Assembly (NCBI GenBank): GCA_021647145.1
Contig: JAKIVF010000014.1
Location: 1 to 40,464, forward strand
Source of the DNA: Methylococcaceae bacterium
GTDB lineage: Bacteria; Pseudomonadota; Gammaproteobacteria; Methylococcales; Methylomonadaceae
DNA: 40,464 bases
Reading direction: 5' to 3'
Below the pieces are notes generated by a model that saw only the letters and a list, made by a program, of their open reading frames with translations, had not been told where the DNA came from and did not search any database. Shown here piece after piece: positions 1-8,220 of this stretch. The translations under genes were made by a program, and so were the position numbers. The stretch's first letter is position 1. Each line of letters starts with the position of its first letter.

Positions 1-111
1 GCTTATAAAATCATTTTTTTTATACTCAATGGCTTGACTCTTTCCAATTTTACCTCTGTTATCAACACACCATTTTATACGAGTATTACCTATATCAACC
101 AATATATTCAT
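1..111 (-). CDS. coaX: Type III pantothenate kinase, N-terminal part (cut by window edge)
   Basis: The first 37 codons of a gene that runs off the left edge. The translation begins MNILVDIGNTRIKW and carries the DxGNTxxK phosphate-binding motif at residues 6-13, typical of CoaX, which phosphorylates pantothenate in the first step of coenzyme A synthesis. The ATG overlaps the birA stop as ATGA, so the two genes are translationally coupled; birA-coaX is a common pairing in gammaproteobacteria. Only the N-terminus is visible, so intactness cannot be judged. Confidence 0.85.
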   Translation of the reverse strand, partial: MNILVDIGNTRIKWCVDNRGKIGKSQAIEYKKNDFIS

Positions 112-1148
112 GATTGTCGAAAGCTGACTTCGCCAGAAGCAAATGTTTTAAGCTCACCTTGGTCATTGGCTAACAATAACAAACCATTTTTATCAATTCC
201 CTTTACCACACCTGTAAAAACCTGCTTTCCCACGAATAGGTTAACTTCCTTACCTTTCATACAATCTAAATATTGCCATTCATTTAGATAACTATCTAAA
301 GTATCTTTTTCAAAATTTGCAATCGTAGGCATCAGGTAGTTTAACAAAGTTGCAGTCAATTTATTTCTTATAGTTGCAGGGTTTTCTGTAATCAGCTGAC
401 TTAAATCCACCCAATCCTGGGTTATTGATTTAGCTTTTTCTTTGGGTAAATAGACATTCAACCCTAAGCCAATAACAGCATTACATGAGCCCCCTATCTC
501 GCCAGAAACCTCAATTAATATACCGGCTAATTTTTTTCCTTGCCAATAAATATCATTAGGCCACTTTAAGCCAATATTATCAATACCAAGATCATTTAAT
601 GCTCGAATAACTGCAACACCAATAGCCAAACTCAAACCATTTATTGAGGCAGCACCATTTTGAAAGTTCCAAAGAATAGATAAATAAATATTACTACCAA
701 ACGGCGAGACCCAGTCCCGCCCTCTTCGTCCTCGTCCTGCTGTCTGATATTCTGCCAGACAAACAATTCCATTATTATTTGTTATTTCCGTTGTATTTAA
801 CTGAGTTTTATCACTTAAATAACTGTTCGTTGAATTGATACTATGATGAATTTCAAGTTGTTTTATTAAACAGCGAACTTTAGGCTTTAAGTATGAATTT
901 ATTTCAGTTTCAGACAATAATTGCAAGGGATGCTTTAAGCAATAGCCTTTACCGGAAATAGCATTAAATTCTAACCCCAGTTGTTCCACTAAATTATTGA
1001 GTTGTTTGCAGATTGCAGAGCGGCTTACACCAACTTTTTCAGCTAACTCAGTTCCTGAATGAAATTGACCATCTGCTAAAATGACTAGAATTTTTTTCTG
1101 GCTTGATGAAACAGGTGGGGTATTTTGCTCAGTTCTGTTTTTGTTCAC
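108..1148 (-). CDS. birA: Bifunctional biotin-[acetyl-CoA-carboxylase] ligase / biotin operon repressor BirA
   Basis: BirA activates biotin as biotinyl-AMP and transfers it to the carboxyl carrier protein of acetyl-CoA carboxylase; with an N-terminal helix-turn-helix it can also repress biotin genes. The 346-residue protein has a winged-helix region at about 18-70, the biotin-binding GRGRRGRDW at 138-146, KWPND at 195-199 and KKLAGILIE after it. This is the full length for the bifunctional type, slightly longer than the E. coli enzyme. The start is GTG and overlaps the upstream PilZ gene by 20 bases; the stop overlaps coaX. Ligase function is secure; repressor function is inferred from the HTH. 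Confidence 0.95.
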   Translation of the reverse strand: MNKNRTEQNTPPVSSSQKKILVILADGQFHSGTELAEKVGVSRSAICKQLNNLVEQLGLEFNAISGKGYCLKHPLQLLSETEINSYLKPKVRCLIKQLEIHHSINSTNSYLSDKTQLNTTEITNNNGIVCLAEYQTAGRGRRGRDWVSPFGSNIYLSILWNFQNGAASINGLSLAIGVAVIRALNDLGIDNIGLKWPNDIYWQGKKLAGILIEVSGEIGGSCNAVIGLGLNVYLPKEKAKSITQDWVDLSQLITENPATIRNKLTATLLNYLMPTIANFEKDTLDSYLNEWQYLDCMKGKEVNLFVGKQVFTGVVKGIDKNGLLLLANDQGELKTFASGEVSFRQS

Positions 1149-1725
1149 GAATTTGTTGCATTTGCCTTTTCACAACATGTTTGATTAACACTTCACGATC
1201 ATGGTCCTTCAAGTTAACATAATCAAGCCCTATTTGAAAAGGCATTGCTTCATCATTATTCACATTTTTATTACAATAGATAACTTTTCCATAAATAACA
1301 ATCACAGCAAAACAAGAGGTTAATAATAACCTTATTTCCAGAAACTCACCTTCTTTAACCTCTGTAACACTCTCAAAGGCAACACCCGATGCGCTTATAT
1401 TTGCATTACGAATATTACTATCAGAGACTTCATGTCCTTGCCTCATCGTTTCTTGTGCTATTAGATTTATTTTAGTATCTATAATTTTTAAATACTCTGC
1501 AACATCCGGATTGCTCTTCTCAATCAATTGCATCACTAATCGAGCTTCCTGATCTAGAACATCTAAACCGGTTACAAGAGAACAATTATCTAATAAATCA
1601 TTAGTCACCTGGCTTGCAGAAAACACTGTCTGTTTATCCACGACTTTAAAATAAAGATTAACTTCATCGTCAATCCGAAAAAAACGTCGCCTATCTTCAG
1701 TCACTGCAATATTCGATTTATCCAC
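1129..1725 (-). CDS. PilZ-domain protein with long helical insertion (tetrameric-PilZ-like)
   Basis: A cytoplasmic 198-residue protein with both c-di-GMP-binding motifs of PilZ domains: an arginine-rich RRRFFR at 12-17 and NxSxxG (N109, S111, G114). The motifs are normally about 25-35 residues apart; here about 90 residues lie between them, rich in heptad-like leucines and isoleucines (about 45-95). This resembles the tetrameric PilZ proteins described in Xanthomonas, where inserted helices drive oligomerisation. It lies directly downstream of pomAB and overlaps birA, so a role in c-di-GMP control of the flagellar motor is an attractive inference. The domain is well supported; the function is not proven. 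Confidence 0.8.
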   Translation of the reverse strand: MDKSNIAVTEDRRRFFRIDDEVNLYFKVVDKQTVFSASQVTNDLLDNCSLVTGLDVLDQEARLVMQLIEKSNPDVAEYLKIIDTKINLIAQETMRQGHEVSDSNIRNANISASGVAFESVTEVKEGEFLEIRLLLTSCFAVIVIYGKVIYCNKNVNNDEAMPFQIGLDYVNLKDHDREVLIKHVVKRQMQQIREQKQN

Positions 1726-1798
1726 GGTTGTATACCTACACGATTTATCCGAATTAGGGGAGTTAATTTGCTAACAAATTTGGTCAGAAGCTATTTTG

Positions 1799-2677
1799 TC
1801 ACATTTTTAATTTGTCTTCTTGAATTATTTTGCTAACCTCTTCAAGTTTAAGTAATAAAGTTGGGTCATCTTGTGCAATAATAATCTCTACCCTTCTGTT
1901 TTTTGCGCGTTTTTTAGCGGTAGCGTTCGTTGTTAATGGCTTTGTATTTGCATAGCCTTCAACCACAATTCTTGTTGGGTCAATCCTTCTTTTAGCCATC
2001 ATATAATGAGCTACAGTGACTGACCGAGAAGCCGCCAACTCCCAGTTTGATCTATACCAGTCTGTCTTTATCGGTATATTATCTGTATGACCCGCGACAT
2101 GTATTGTTCCTTTAGTCCCTTTAACGGCCATTGTAATTTTTTTCATGACTGGCTCAAACCCTGCTTTAAGAATCGCAGTTCCTGATGGAAAAGAACCTTT
2201 TTCATTAATTCGGATGATAATTTTCAACTTATCTGTTTCTACTGTAACCAGTCCTTTTTTAATTTCTTTCTTTAAAGATTCCTTAATAATATCAGCCTGA
2301 CTTTCTATTTCAGCGATTTTGGTTTCGAGTATTGTCTTTTTTACTTCTTCTAACTCTTCAACAGTAAAATCAAGTTTTGTAGAAGTCTGATTAGTTGTTT
2401 GTTTAACTTCTTCTATCGGTGTAGGTGTCGTTTGGGCAGGGGAAAAATGCTGAGCTATAATGCTGGTTCCCATAGGAATTTCAGTTGCAGGAATATCTCT
2501 TTGTACGCCAAATGCATTTTCCAAAGAAATAGATAACTTTTTAAATTTGGCTGCATCCATTGTCGCAAACGACAATAACAAAACAAAAAAACACATCAAT
2601 AACGACATTAAATCTGCAAAAGTTGCTAACCATAACGGTGCACCTGCCGGTGGGCATTTAGGACATTCTTCAGCCAT
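1799..2677 (-). CDS. pomB: Flagellar stator protein, MotB/PomB type (Na+-type)
   Basis: This is the peptidoglycan-anchored half of the flagellar stator. The N-terminus has a CPKCPPAGAPLW lead followed by one transmembrane helix (about 17-38) containing TFADLMSLLMCFFVLLLSF, with the ion-binding aspartate at D22; the wording is close to Vibrio PomB rather than E. coli MotB. A C-terminal OmpA-like peptidoglycan-binding domain covers about 175-270 (AGHTDNIP, then the NWELAASR and RRVEIII segments). The gene follows pomA after 5 bases. Sodium as the coupling ion is inferred from this similarity. No other flagellar gene is in the window. Confidence 0.92.
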   Translation of the reverse strand: MAEECPKCPPAGAPLWLATFADLMSLLMCFFVLLLSFATMDAAKFKKLSISLENAFGVQRDIPATEIPMGTSIIAQHFSPAQTTPTPIEEVKQTTNQTSTKLDFTVEELEEVKKTILETKIAEIESQADIIKESLKKEIKKGLVTVETDKLKIIIRINEKGSFPSGTAILKAGFEPVMKKITMAVKGTKGTIHVAGHTDNIPIKTDWYRSNWELAASRSVTVAHYMMAKRRIDPTRIVVEGYANTKPLTTNATAKKRAKNRRVEIIIAQDDPTLLLKLEEVSKIIQEDKLKM

Positions 2678-2682
2678 GGTAA

Positions 2683-3444
2683 TTAATCCTCATCCGCTGT
2701 TTTACGTTTTTTCTCAGAAATATAAGAATTTAATAATGACTCTAATACCTTTGGGTTTATCCCTTCTTGAATTCCAGAGATAGTATCCACAACTAATTGC
2801 TTATTTGCTTTTTCGTAATTTAAAACATAAGCTAATTTGTCAACCATAGGCAATGCAAAACAGTTAGCCACCATTGCCCCATAAAGTGTTGTTAATAAGG
2901 CAACTGCCATTGCAGGTCCAATACTGGCTGGATCTGACATATTAGCCAGCATTTGCACTAAGCCAACCAACGTTCCGATCATACCCATAGCTGGCGCCAA
3001 ATCGCCCACCCCTTTCCACATATCTTGACCAATTTCGTTTCTACTTACCATTAAGCTAATTTCTTGTTCCATCATTTTCTTTACAAAGGCCGGTTCATGT
3101 CCATCCACGCATAAACTAATTCCTTTTTTCATAAATGGATTAGAAATCTCTTCGCCTTCTAGTGCAAGTAAACCATTTTTTCTAGCCACATCGGCTAATC
3201 TGACAGCATCTTCAATCAATCCATTAGGGTCTTCTTTTTTATTTAAAAAAGTTTTACCTAAAATTCCAAAAGAACGGAGAAAATCGGATAATGGAATCCT
3301 CATTAAGCTAACGCCAAATGTCCCACCAATAACGATCAGTAATGAAGGGACATTAACAAATAGCATAACATCACCACCAGTGGCAATTGCCGCTACAATA
3401 ATACCTATACCTAATAAAAAACCAACCAGGGAAGCTATATCCAC
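2683..3444 (-). CDS. pomA: Flagellar stator protein, MotA/PomA type
   Basis: This is the four-helix stator subunit that forms the ion channel with PomB and pushes on the rotor. I chose the GTG at 3444 because GAGG lies seven bases upstream, it gives 253 residues (the usual PomA length), and the product then begins VDIASLVG as in PomA proteins. A TTG at 3477 would add 11 residues but has no ribosome-binding site. The C-terminal half has the conserved MIGTLVGLVQML and LLTTLYGAMVANCFALPM segments of helices III and IV, and the cytoplasmic loop lies between about residues 55 and 150. It is the first gene of the stator-PilZ-birA-coaX run. Confidence 0.9.
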   Translation of the reverse strand: MDIASLVGFLLGIGIIVAAIATGGDVMLFVNVPSLLIVIGGTFGVSLMRIPLSDFLRSFGILGKTFLNKKEDPNGLIEDAVRLADVARKNGLLALEGEEISNPFMKKGISLCVDGHEPAFVKKMMEQEISLMVSRNEIGQDMWKGVGDLAPAMGMIGTLVGLVQMLANMSDPASIGPAMAVALLTTLYGAMVANCFALPMVDKLAYVLNYEKANKQLVVDTISGIQEGINPKVLESLLNSYISEKKRKTADED

Positions 3445-3611
3445 TTTAAACCTCTTAAAATTTGCATAACGGGACAAAGATTCAATAACACCCTTGACCT
3501 AATTAGTTTTAATTTTAGTTGTAAATTTCTACTATTCAATACGATTTGTTGTGTTATTTTAATATCCTGTGTAAATATCCTAATCATCCCCCTAATTTAA
3601 AGATCTTTTTT

Positions 3612-4727
3612 ATGAGCCACCCTGAATTCCCTATTAGTAACAATCTAATTTACTTAAACCACGCAGCAGTAGCTCCGTGGCCTAAGAGAACAAGCGATGC
3701 AGTCAAAAGTTTTGCAGAACAGAACACCGTCTATGGTTCTCATTATTATTTAGACTGGTTAAAAAAAGAAAAAATTATTCGTCATCAATTAAAAAACTTA
3801 CTTAATGCACCTTCTTCTGATGATATAGCACTGGTCAAAAACACCTCCGAAGCACTTTCATTTGTAGCTTATGGCTTAGCTTGGAAAAAAGGGGATAATA
3901 TAGTCAGTAGTAATGAAGAGTTTCCTTCTAATCGAATACCGTGGGAGTCGTTGTCAAACCAAGGCGTAGAACTCAGACAGGCCGAGCTACTATCAAAGCC
4001 CTCTCCTGAAGAGGCATTATTTTCACTGGTTGATGCCAATACTCGTTTAATTAGTATTAGCTCGATTCAATTCGCATCAGGCTTAAGAGTTGATTTAGAA
4101 AAAATAGGCCAGTTCTGTAAAGATAACGATATTTTGTTCTGTATAGATGCGATTCAAAGTCTAGGCGCAGTTAAATTTGATGTGCAAGCTTACCAGGCCG
4201 ATTTTGTCATGGCTGACGGACACAAATGGATGTTTGGCCCTGAGGGTTTAGGCGTTTTTTATACCAACCCTGAATCACGTTCTAAACTTAATTTGACTCA
4301 GTATGGCTGGCATATGATGGCCAACATCCACAATTACGAAAATAAACCTTGGGAAATACATCCAACAGCTCAACGATTTGAATGTGGTAGCCCCAATATG
4401 CTTGGAATTCATGCTTGGTCAGCAAGCCTTTCTCTGTTGCTGGAAATAGGAATGGACAAAATTGAAGAGGATATTATTGAAAACGCAAACTATTTAACAG
4501 ATAAAATAAAAAATCATCCTCAGCTAAATTTATTAAACAACCCTCAAGCTAAATTCAAATCAGGCATTGTGTTATTTGAACATACAACTATTGAGAATAA
4601 GCAGCTATATAAACATTTACAAAACAATGGGGTTGTATGTGCTTTAAGAGGTGGGGGCATCCGGTTTTCCCCACATTTTTATCATGATAAAGTTGAGTTA
4701 GATCGTGCTATTGATTTAATTGAATAA
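3612..4727 (+). CDS. Class V aminotransferase-fold PLP enzyme (cysteine desulfurase / selenocysteine lyase-like)
   Basis: A 371-residue fold-type I PLP enzyme of the class V aminotransferase group. The N-terminus YLNHAAVAPWP is the usual substrate-side segment, DAIQSLG (D179) supplies the aspartate that contacts the PLP nitrogen, and K205 in ADGHKWMFGPEG is the Schiff-base lysine. The C-terminus has the RGGGIRFSPHFYHD segment that closes the active site. I used the ATG at 3612, since family homology begins just after it; an upstream TTG at 3546 adds 22 unlikely residues. It is transcribed alone, divergently from pomA, with no iron-sulfur assembly genes nearby. The substrate cannot be assigned: desulfurase, lyase and epimerase members look alike here. 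Confidence 0.82.
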   Translation: MSHPEFPISNNLIYLNHAAVAPWPKRTSDAVKSFAEQNTVYGSHYYLDWLKKEKIIRHQLKNLLNAPSSDDIALVKNTSEALSFVAYGLAWKKGDNIVSSNEEFPSNRIPWESLSNQGVELRQAELLSKPSPEEALFSLVDANTRLISISSIQFASGLRVDLEKIGQFCKDNDILFCIDAIQSLGAVKFDVQAYQADFVMADGHKWMFGPEGLGVFYTNPESRSKLNLTQYGWHMMANIHNYENKPWEIHPTAQRFECGSPNMLGIHAWSASLSLLLEIGMDKIEEDIIENANYLTDKIKNHPQLNLLNNPQAKFKSGIVLFEHTTIENKQLYKHLQNNGVVCALRGGGIRFSPHFYHDKVELDRAIDLIE

Positions 4728-4811
4728 GGAAAAATCAATAATAAATTCATCTAAAAATATGCTCAAGATCAATACAAATCACTGTCAGCGGTACTGTAGA
4801 TCTTGAACAAA

Positions 4812-5192
4812 TTATTGTTCTATTTTCAATAGCCAGCCATCATTTTCAGGACAATTATTTGTACCTTTAGCTTTTATGCTAACTCTTACATAAGCCCCCT
4901 CAAGAGAAGCAGGTAAGTTCCCGGTCACAGAATATCCTCCACTTATTTTTTCAATATTAGTCTCAACAATCTGTTTTTTCATACTCACTTCTATCGTCTC
5001 TGGGTTAGTTGCTGCTGAAGCAACAAATGAAAACTCAGACTCAGGGGCAACGACAGATAAATGTGGTGGCGTAAATTGGCTAAGATCGGGTTTTTCACAC
5101 GATTTTTTACTACTACTCCCACTTCCATAAGCAAAAATATTAGTGCTAAAAGCCACAAAAGTAAGGAGTGTCATTATCTTAATTATATTCAT
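4812..5192 (-). CDS. Small secreted protein of unknown function
   Basis: I do not recognise a named family. The 126-residue product has a clear signal peptide (about 1-21, ending FAYG), then a short Ser/Lys linker, and a compact beta-rich domain with the segment PPHLSVVAPESEFSFVASA and a late NNCPENDGWLLKI. Two cysteines (in KKSCEKP and NNCPEN) could form a disulfide in the periplasm. The alternating hydrophobic pattern suggests an immunoglobulin-like fold, which is inference. It stands alone between the aminotransferase and the YeeE/YedE pair. Confidence 0.65.
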   Translation of the reverse strand: MNIIKIMTLLTFVAFSTNIFAYGSGSSSKKSCEKPDLSQFTPPHLSVVAPESEFSFVASAATNPETIEVSMKKQIVETNIEKISGGYSVTGNLPASLEGAYVRVSIKAKGTNNCPENDGWLLKIEQ

Positions 5193-5348
5193 AAATTTCC
5201 TCAGCTAAATCCTGGTTAAATAATCGTCACTTAATTCATTAAACGCAACCGTTCTTATCAGCTCCATTGGTCAATTAAAATAATGGTGCTGATAGAGTAA
5301 GTATATTCTCAATTTTGATGAAAGTAAGTATAAATTTGATCATTCTCT

Positions 5349-5462
5349 ATAATGCCGAGTTAAGCTGACACAACTCGAATGTTTAGTTATCGGTGTCCGT
5401 AACTCAGCAGAGGGTGACGATGGTTATTCATTTAAGCTGTGGTCAGCTTAACTCGGCATTAT
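5349..5462. mobile_element. Miniature inverted-repeat element with IS4-like ends
   Basis: A 21-base perfect inverted repeat (5349-5369 and 5442-5462) encloses 72 bases with no coding capacity. The ends read TAATGCCGAGTTAAGCTGAC, strongly recalling the terminal repeat of E. coli IS4 (TAATGCCGATCAGTTAAG). It is therefore probably a non-autonomous derivative or solo-ends remnant of an IS4-family element. I see no convincing target duplication at its borders. A second, shorter inverted pair interleaves with it (TTAGTT...GTCCGT near 5382-5399 and ACGGACAACTAA at 5490-5501), so the insertion has a composite history. Confidence 0.6.
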
Positions 5463-5600
5463 CCGCGTCACAGAGCGATAAAGGAGTGATACGGACAACT
5501 AAGATATAGACACCTAAAGAAAAATATAGATAGCTTAGTATTATCTATTTTAATATAATTAATCGCTAATTTACTTATCCTTTATTTCTATGGAGACTTT

Positions 5601-6068
5601 ATGGAATTGATTGATTCATTATTCCCTCTTGGCTTGTCACATTATATTATCGGTGGTTTACTAATCGGTTTAGGCGTTAGCCTTTTATTTGTTGTAACTG
5701 GACTTGTTGGGGGAGCAAGTAGTGTTTATTCAGCAGTCTGGTCTTATTGCTCAAAAATATCTTTTTTCCAACAAGAACATTATACTAAAACGAGACAATG
5801 GCGATTAGTCTATGCAGCTGGACTTATTTTAGGCGCTTTTATCTGGGTAAGCCTTCCTAGTTCAGAGGTAACGATTACAAATGTTTCTTGGGGACAATTA
5901 GCTCTTGGAGGGTTTCTCGCGGGTTTCGGTGCACGCCTTGGAAATGGATGCACTTCAGGACATGGAATATGCGGCATGGCTTCACTAAGTTTAACCTCTA
6001 CACTTGCTGTTCTGGTGTTTCTTTCAGCTGGCATGGTAACAGCTCAACTCGTCGCATCACTAGGATAA
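5601..6068 (+). CDS. YeeE/YedE family transporter, first half
   Basis: A 155-residue inner-membrane protein with about four hydrophobic helices (about 12-38, 68-84, 97-115, 128-152). The signature GNGCTSGHGICG at 114-125, with cysteines C117 and C124, marks the YeeE/YedE family, whose characterised members import thiosulfate or related sulfur species. It pairs with the next gene, which encodes the second half of the transporter, as in two-gene PmpAB-type systems. GGAG seven bases before the ATG gives a good start. Uptake of a sulfur compound is inferred from the family. Confidence 0.85.
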   Translation: MELIDSLFPLGLSHYIIGGLLIGLGVSLLFVVTGLVGGASSVYSAVWSYCSKISFFQQEHYTKTRQWRLVYAAGLILGAFIWVSLPSSEVTITNVSWGQLALGGFLAGFGARLGNGCTSGHGICGMASLSLTSTLAVLVFLSAGMVTAQLVASLG

Positions 6069-6074
6069 CCTATT

Positions 6075-6491
6075 ATGAAAACAACTCTTTATTGGCTTGC
6101 AATTTTAGCTTCTGGAACATTATTTGGTTTAGGGCTTTCGATCTCTTCTATGATTCAGCCCGAAGTTATCTTAAGTTTTTTACGTTTTGAAGATTTTGGT
6201 CTTTTCTTGGTGCTTGGGGGGGCGACTGGGTTAACAATGATATTTTATCAATACGCCCCTGGCTTTTTAAAAAAACCCTTATTAGCCGAGCAATTTAAAC
6301 AAAAACCTATAACTCCAATGAAGCGTACTCTTTTTGGGGCTCTTATTTTTGGCATCGGCTGGGGAATTTGCGGGGTCTGTCCTGGGCCTGCTATCGCTGG
6401 TCTTGGCGCGGGAAATTGGCCATTACTTATTGTACTTTTAGCCATGCTTACTGGCGCATATGTTCAAGGGCGCTGGTTTTCCGGAAATTAA
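6075..6491 (+). CDS. YeeE/YedE family transporter, second half
   Basis: A 138-residue membrane protein with four predicted helices and the second family motif GWGICGVCPGPA (C99 and C102), matching the C-terminal half of single-chain YeeE proteins. The start lies six bases after the stop of the first-half gene, so the two are one operon and very likely form one transporter. A palindromic repeat follows about 30 bases after the stop. Nothing suggests damage. Confidence 0.85.
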   Translation: MKTTLYWLAILASGTLFGLGLSISSMIQPEVILSFLRFEDFGLFLVLGGATGLTMIFYQYAPGFLKKPLLAEQFKQKPITPMKRTLFGALIFGIGWGICGVCPGPAIAGLGAGNWPLLIVLLAMLTGAYVQGRWFSGN

Positions 6492-6520
6492 CTCAAAATA
6501 GCAAACATGTTTAGCTGGAG

Positions 6521-6560
6521 ACGTTAGGTTAACAATGGAGCTGTTAGCCTACCCTACGTT
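6521..6560. repeat. Palindromic repeat unit (copy 1)
   Basis: An imperfect palindrome: TAGGTTAACA (6525-6534) pairs with TGTTAGCCTA (6542-6551) through one T:G wobble, with ACGT on both flanks and a 7-base loop. A related unit lies at 33086-33114. It sits just downstream of the YeeE/YedE operon and may double as a transcription-end hairpin, though no clear T tract follows. Confidence 0.5.
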
Positions 6561-6659
6561 AATTTTATGCTTATTAAGATTTATTTACTACTAGCATAAG
6601 AAAAAAAATGTCTTCTTTATGGCCTTTAATCACGCTCAATGTATAAGAAAGTACAATCT

Positions 6660-7175
6660 TTAGTTAGAATTATACTGCTTAATCCTATTTCCAATTTTTT
6701 TAGCTATTGCTCTAATCCCATGTTCAGTTACTTTTTTATGGTTTCCTTTTAATTCAATATCAAAATGGTCTACAAGCTTTTTTGTTTTTACATTAACTAC
6801 ATTAACCATAAGATATGAAAATAAAAAACTCGGTTTACTATGTTGCCCTATAACCACCCAGTCTGCACCAAATTTTTCACCCAAAGACCCAGCAATATCA
6901 TGGAATTTATAAAGATAGCCTAAACCAGAATTTTCAGCCCTATAATCCTGTTCGTCTATTTGAATAATTTCGTACTTTCCAGTTTTTTGGAATTCACTTT
7001 CTAGTAAAGGCTTAAACGATGCTGTACGAATAATTTCCTCTGGGACATTCGGCAATGATGTAATATCATTTAATTCAAAATCAAAAATAGCAATTTTAGT
7101 CACATCAGTTGCGGAAGCATTTAGAGTTATTCCAATTAACAATACCACCATGTTTAAACTATTTTTTTTCGTCAT
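6660..7175 (-). CDS. Secreted protein of DUF2380/DUF3280 type
   Basis: A 171-residue protein with a signal peptide (about 1-22, ending NASA) followed by KIAIFDFELNDITS, a beta-strand opening shared with the DUF2380/DUF3280 group of periplasmic proteins. Other conserved-looking parts are FKPLLESEF (54-62), the GADWVVIGQHSKPS core strand, and a basic C-terminal helix (HKKVTEHGIRAIAKKIGNRIKQ). Members often lie near quinoprotein or C1-oxidation genes, but none are here. The function is unknown. It ends next to the IS1595-type insertion and reads away from it. The family assignment is by eye. Confidence 0.6.
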   Translation of the reverse strand: MTKKNSLNMVVLLIGITLNASATDVTKIAIFDFELNDITSLPNVPEEIIRTASFKPLLESEFQKTGKYEIIQIDEQDYRAENSGLGYLYKFHDIAGSLGEKFGADWVVIGQHSKPSFLFSYLMVNVVNVKTKKLVDHFDIELKGNHKKVTEHGIRAIAKKIGNRIKQYNSN

Positions 7176-7247
7176 ATTTTAAACACTATTGTTGTTTATA
7201 AAGATCAATAAAATTATGTCACCAAAAAATGAAGTCTCTTTAAGACA

Positions 7248-7255
7248 TATATTTA
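7248..7255. repeat. Left 8-bp target-site duplication of the IS1595-type element
   Basis: TATATTTA directly precedes the left terminal repeat and is identical to the copy after the right end at 8213-8220. Confidence 0.88.
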
Positions 7256-8212
7256 CCTGATTACCCACAAGTCTAAGCAACTTTAGTAATTTAAGTTTGT
7301 CGTAGAAAGCAAGGTACACAAGGTGGAGAGCAATCATGGCCAAAAATAAAGTCCAATTTCAAGCCGGTTACAGCCTGTTTGAGTTCATCAAAGATTATGG
7401 AACCGAAGAACAGTGCCATCAGGCACTCTACAAATGGCGCTGGCCGACGGGTTTTGTTTGTCCTGATTGCGGCAGCAAGAAATACTGCATCCTAAACACT
7501 CGACGCTTATATCAATGCTATCAATGTCACCACCAAACATCAGTGACGAGCCAGACTATTTTTGAGCAAACTAAACTTCCATTACCCCGATGGTTTTTAG
7601 CCATTCATTTGATTACTCAGGCCAAAAAATGCAGGTCATGAAAGAACGTGATGACAGCAAACCGTTAACGGGGATTATCCAGCTAGATGATGCCTATCTA
7701 GGCGGTGAGCGACATGAGGGTAAAAGAGGTCGTGGATCAGCTAATAAGGTTCCTTTTGTAGCGGCTGTTTCAATTGATAAGCAAGGTCACCCTATCGCGA
7801 TGAATTGTAATGTTGTGAAAGGTTTTCGCCTTAATGAAATATCTAGGTGGGCAAAACAGCATATAACACTAGACAGTACTGTTATCTCTGATGGTCTCCC
7901 CTGTTTTTCTGCGGTGAAAGAAGCGGGTTGCTATCATCTGAGCATTGTGACAGGTGGTGGCCCCGAAAGTGTTTCTAAAAAAGAGTTTGCCTGGGTCAAT
8001 ACTATGCTGGGCAATGTAAAGAATGCAATTACAGGAACTTACCATTCCATAAACCCAAAACATGCTCCTCGTTATCTAGCAGAATTCTGTTATCGATATA
8101 ACAGACGATTTCAACTAGAGGACATGATGCCTCGATTTGGCTATATGGCTGTTCGTACACCGCCTATGCCAGGAAAATTACTGAAATTGGCTGAGGCTTA
8201 TGGGTAATCAGG
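7256..8212 (+). mobile_element. IS1595-family insertion sequence, complete ends, defective transposase
   Basis: A 957-base element bounded by inverted repeats that both begin CCTGATTACCCA and stay similar for about 27 bases with five mismatches. It is flanked by identical 8-base direct repeats TATATTTA (7248-7255 and 8213-8220), the duplication size known for the IS1595 family. Both ends and the target duplication are intact, so this insertion has not been rearranged since it arrived. The transposase inside carries an internal deletion, so the copy is not autonomous. It landed beside or within a decaying response-regulator gene. Confidence 0.92.
7336..8207 (+). pseudogene. IS1595-family transposase, disrupted by internal deletion and frameshift
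   Basis: The N-terminal part (7336-7641) has a zinc-ribbon CPDCGSKKYC...CYQC and ends soon after HLITQAKK. The reading then jumps to another frame at MQVMKERD (7629) and continues to 8207. Intact relatives carry about 22-25 more residues at the junction, forming a helix-turn-helix; this stretch is missing and the frame is lost near 7628. The catalytic DDNK residues remain: IIQLDDAYLGGE, VISDGLPCF and VNTMLGNVK. The protein should therefore be inactive unless helped by another copy. Confidence 0.88.
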
Positions 8213-8220
8213 TATATTTA
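8213..8220. repeat. Right 8-bp target-site duplication of the IS1595-type element
   Basis: TATATTTA directly follows the right terminal repeat and is identical to 7248-7255, as expected for one transposition event. Confidence 0.88.
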
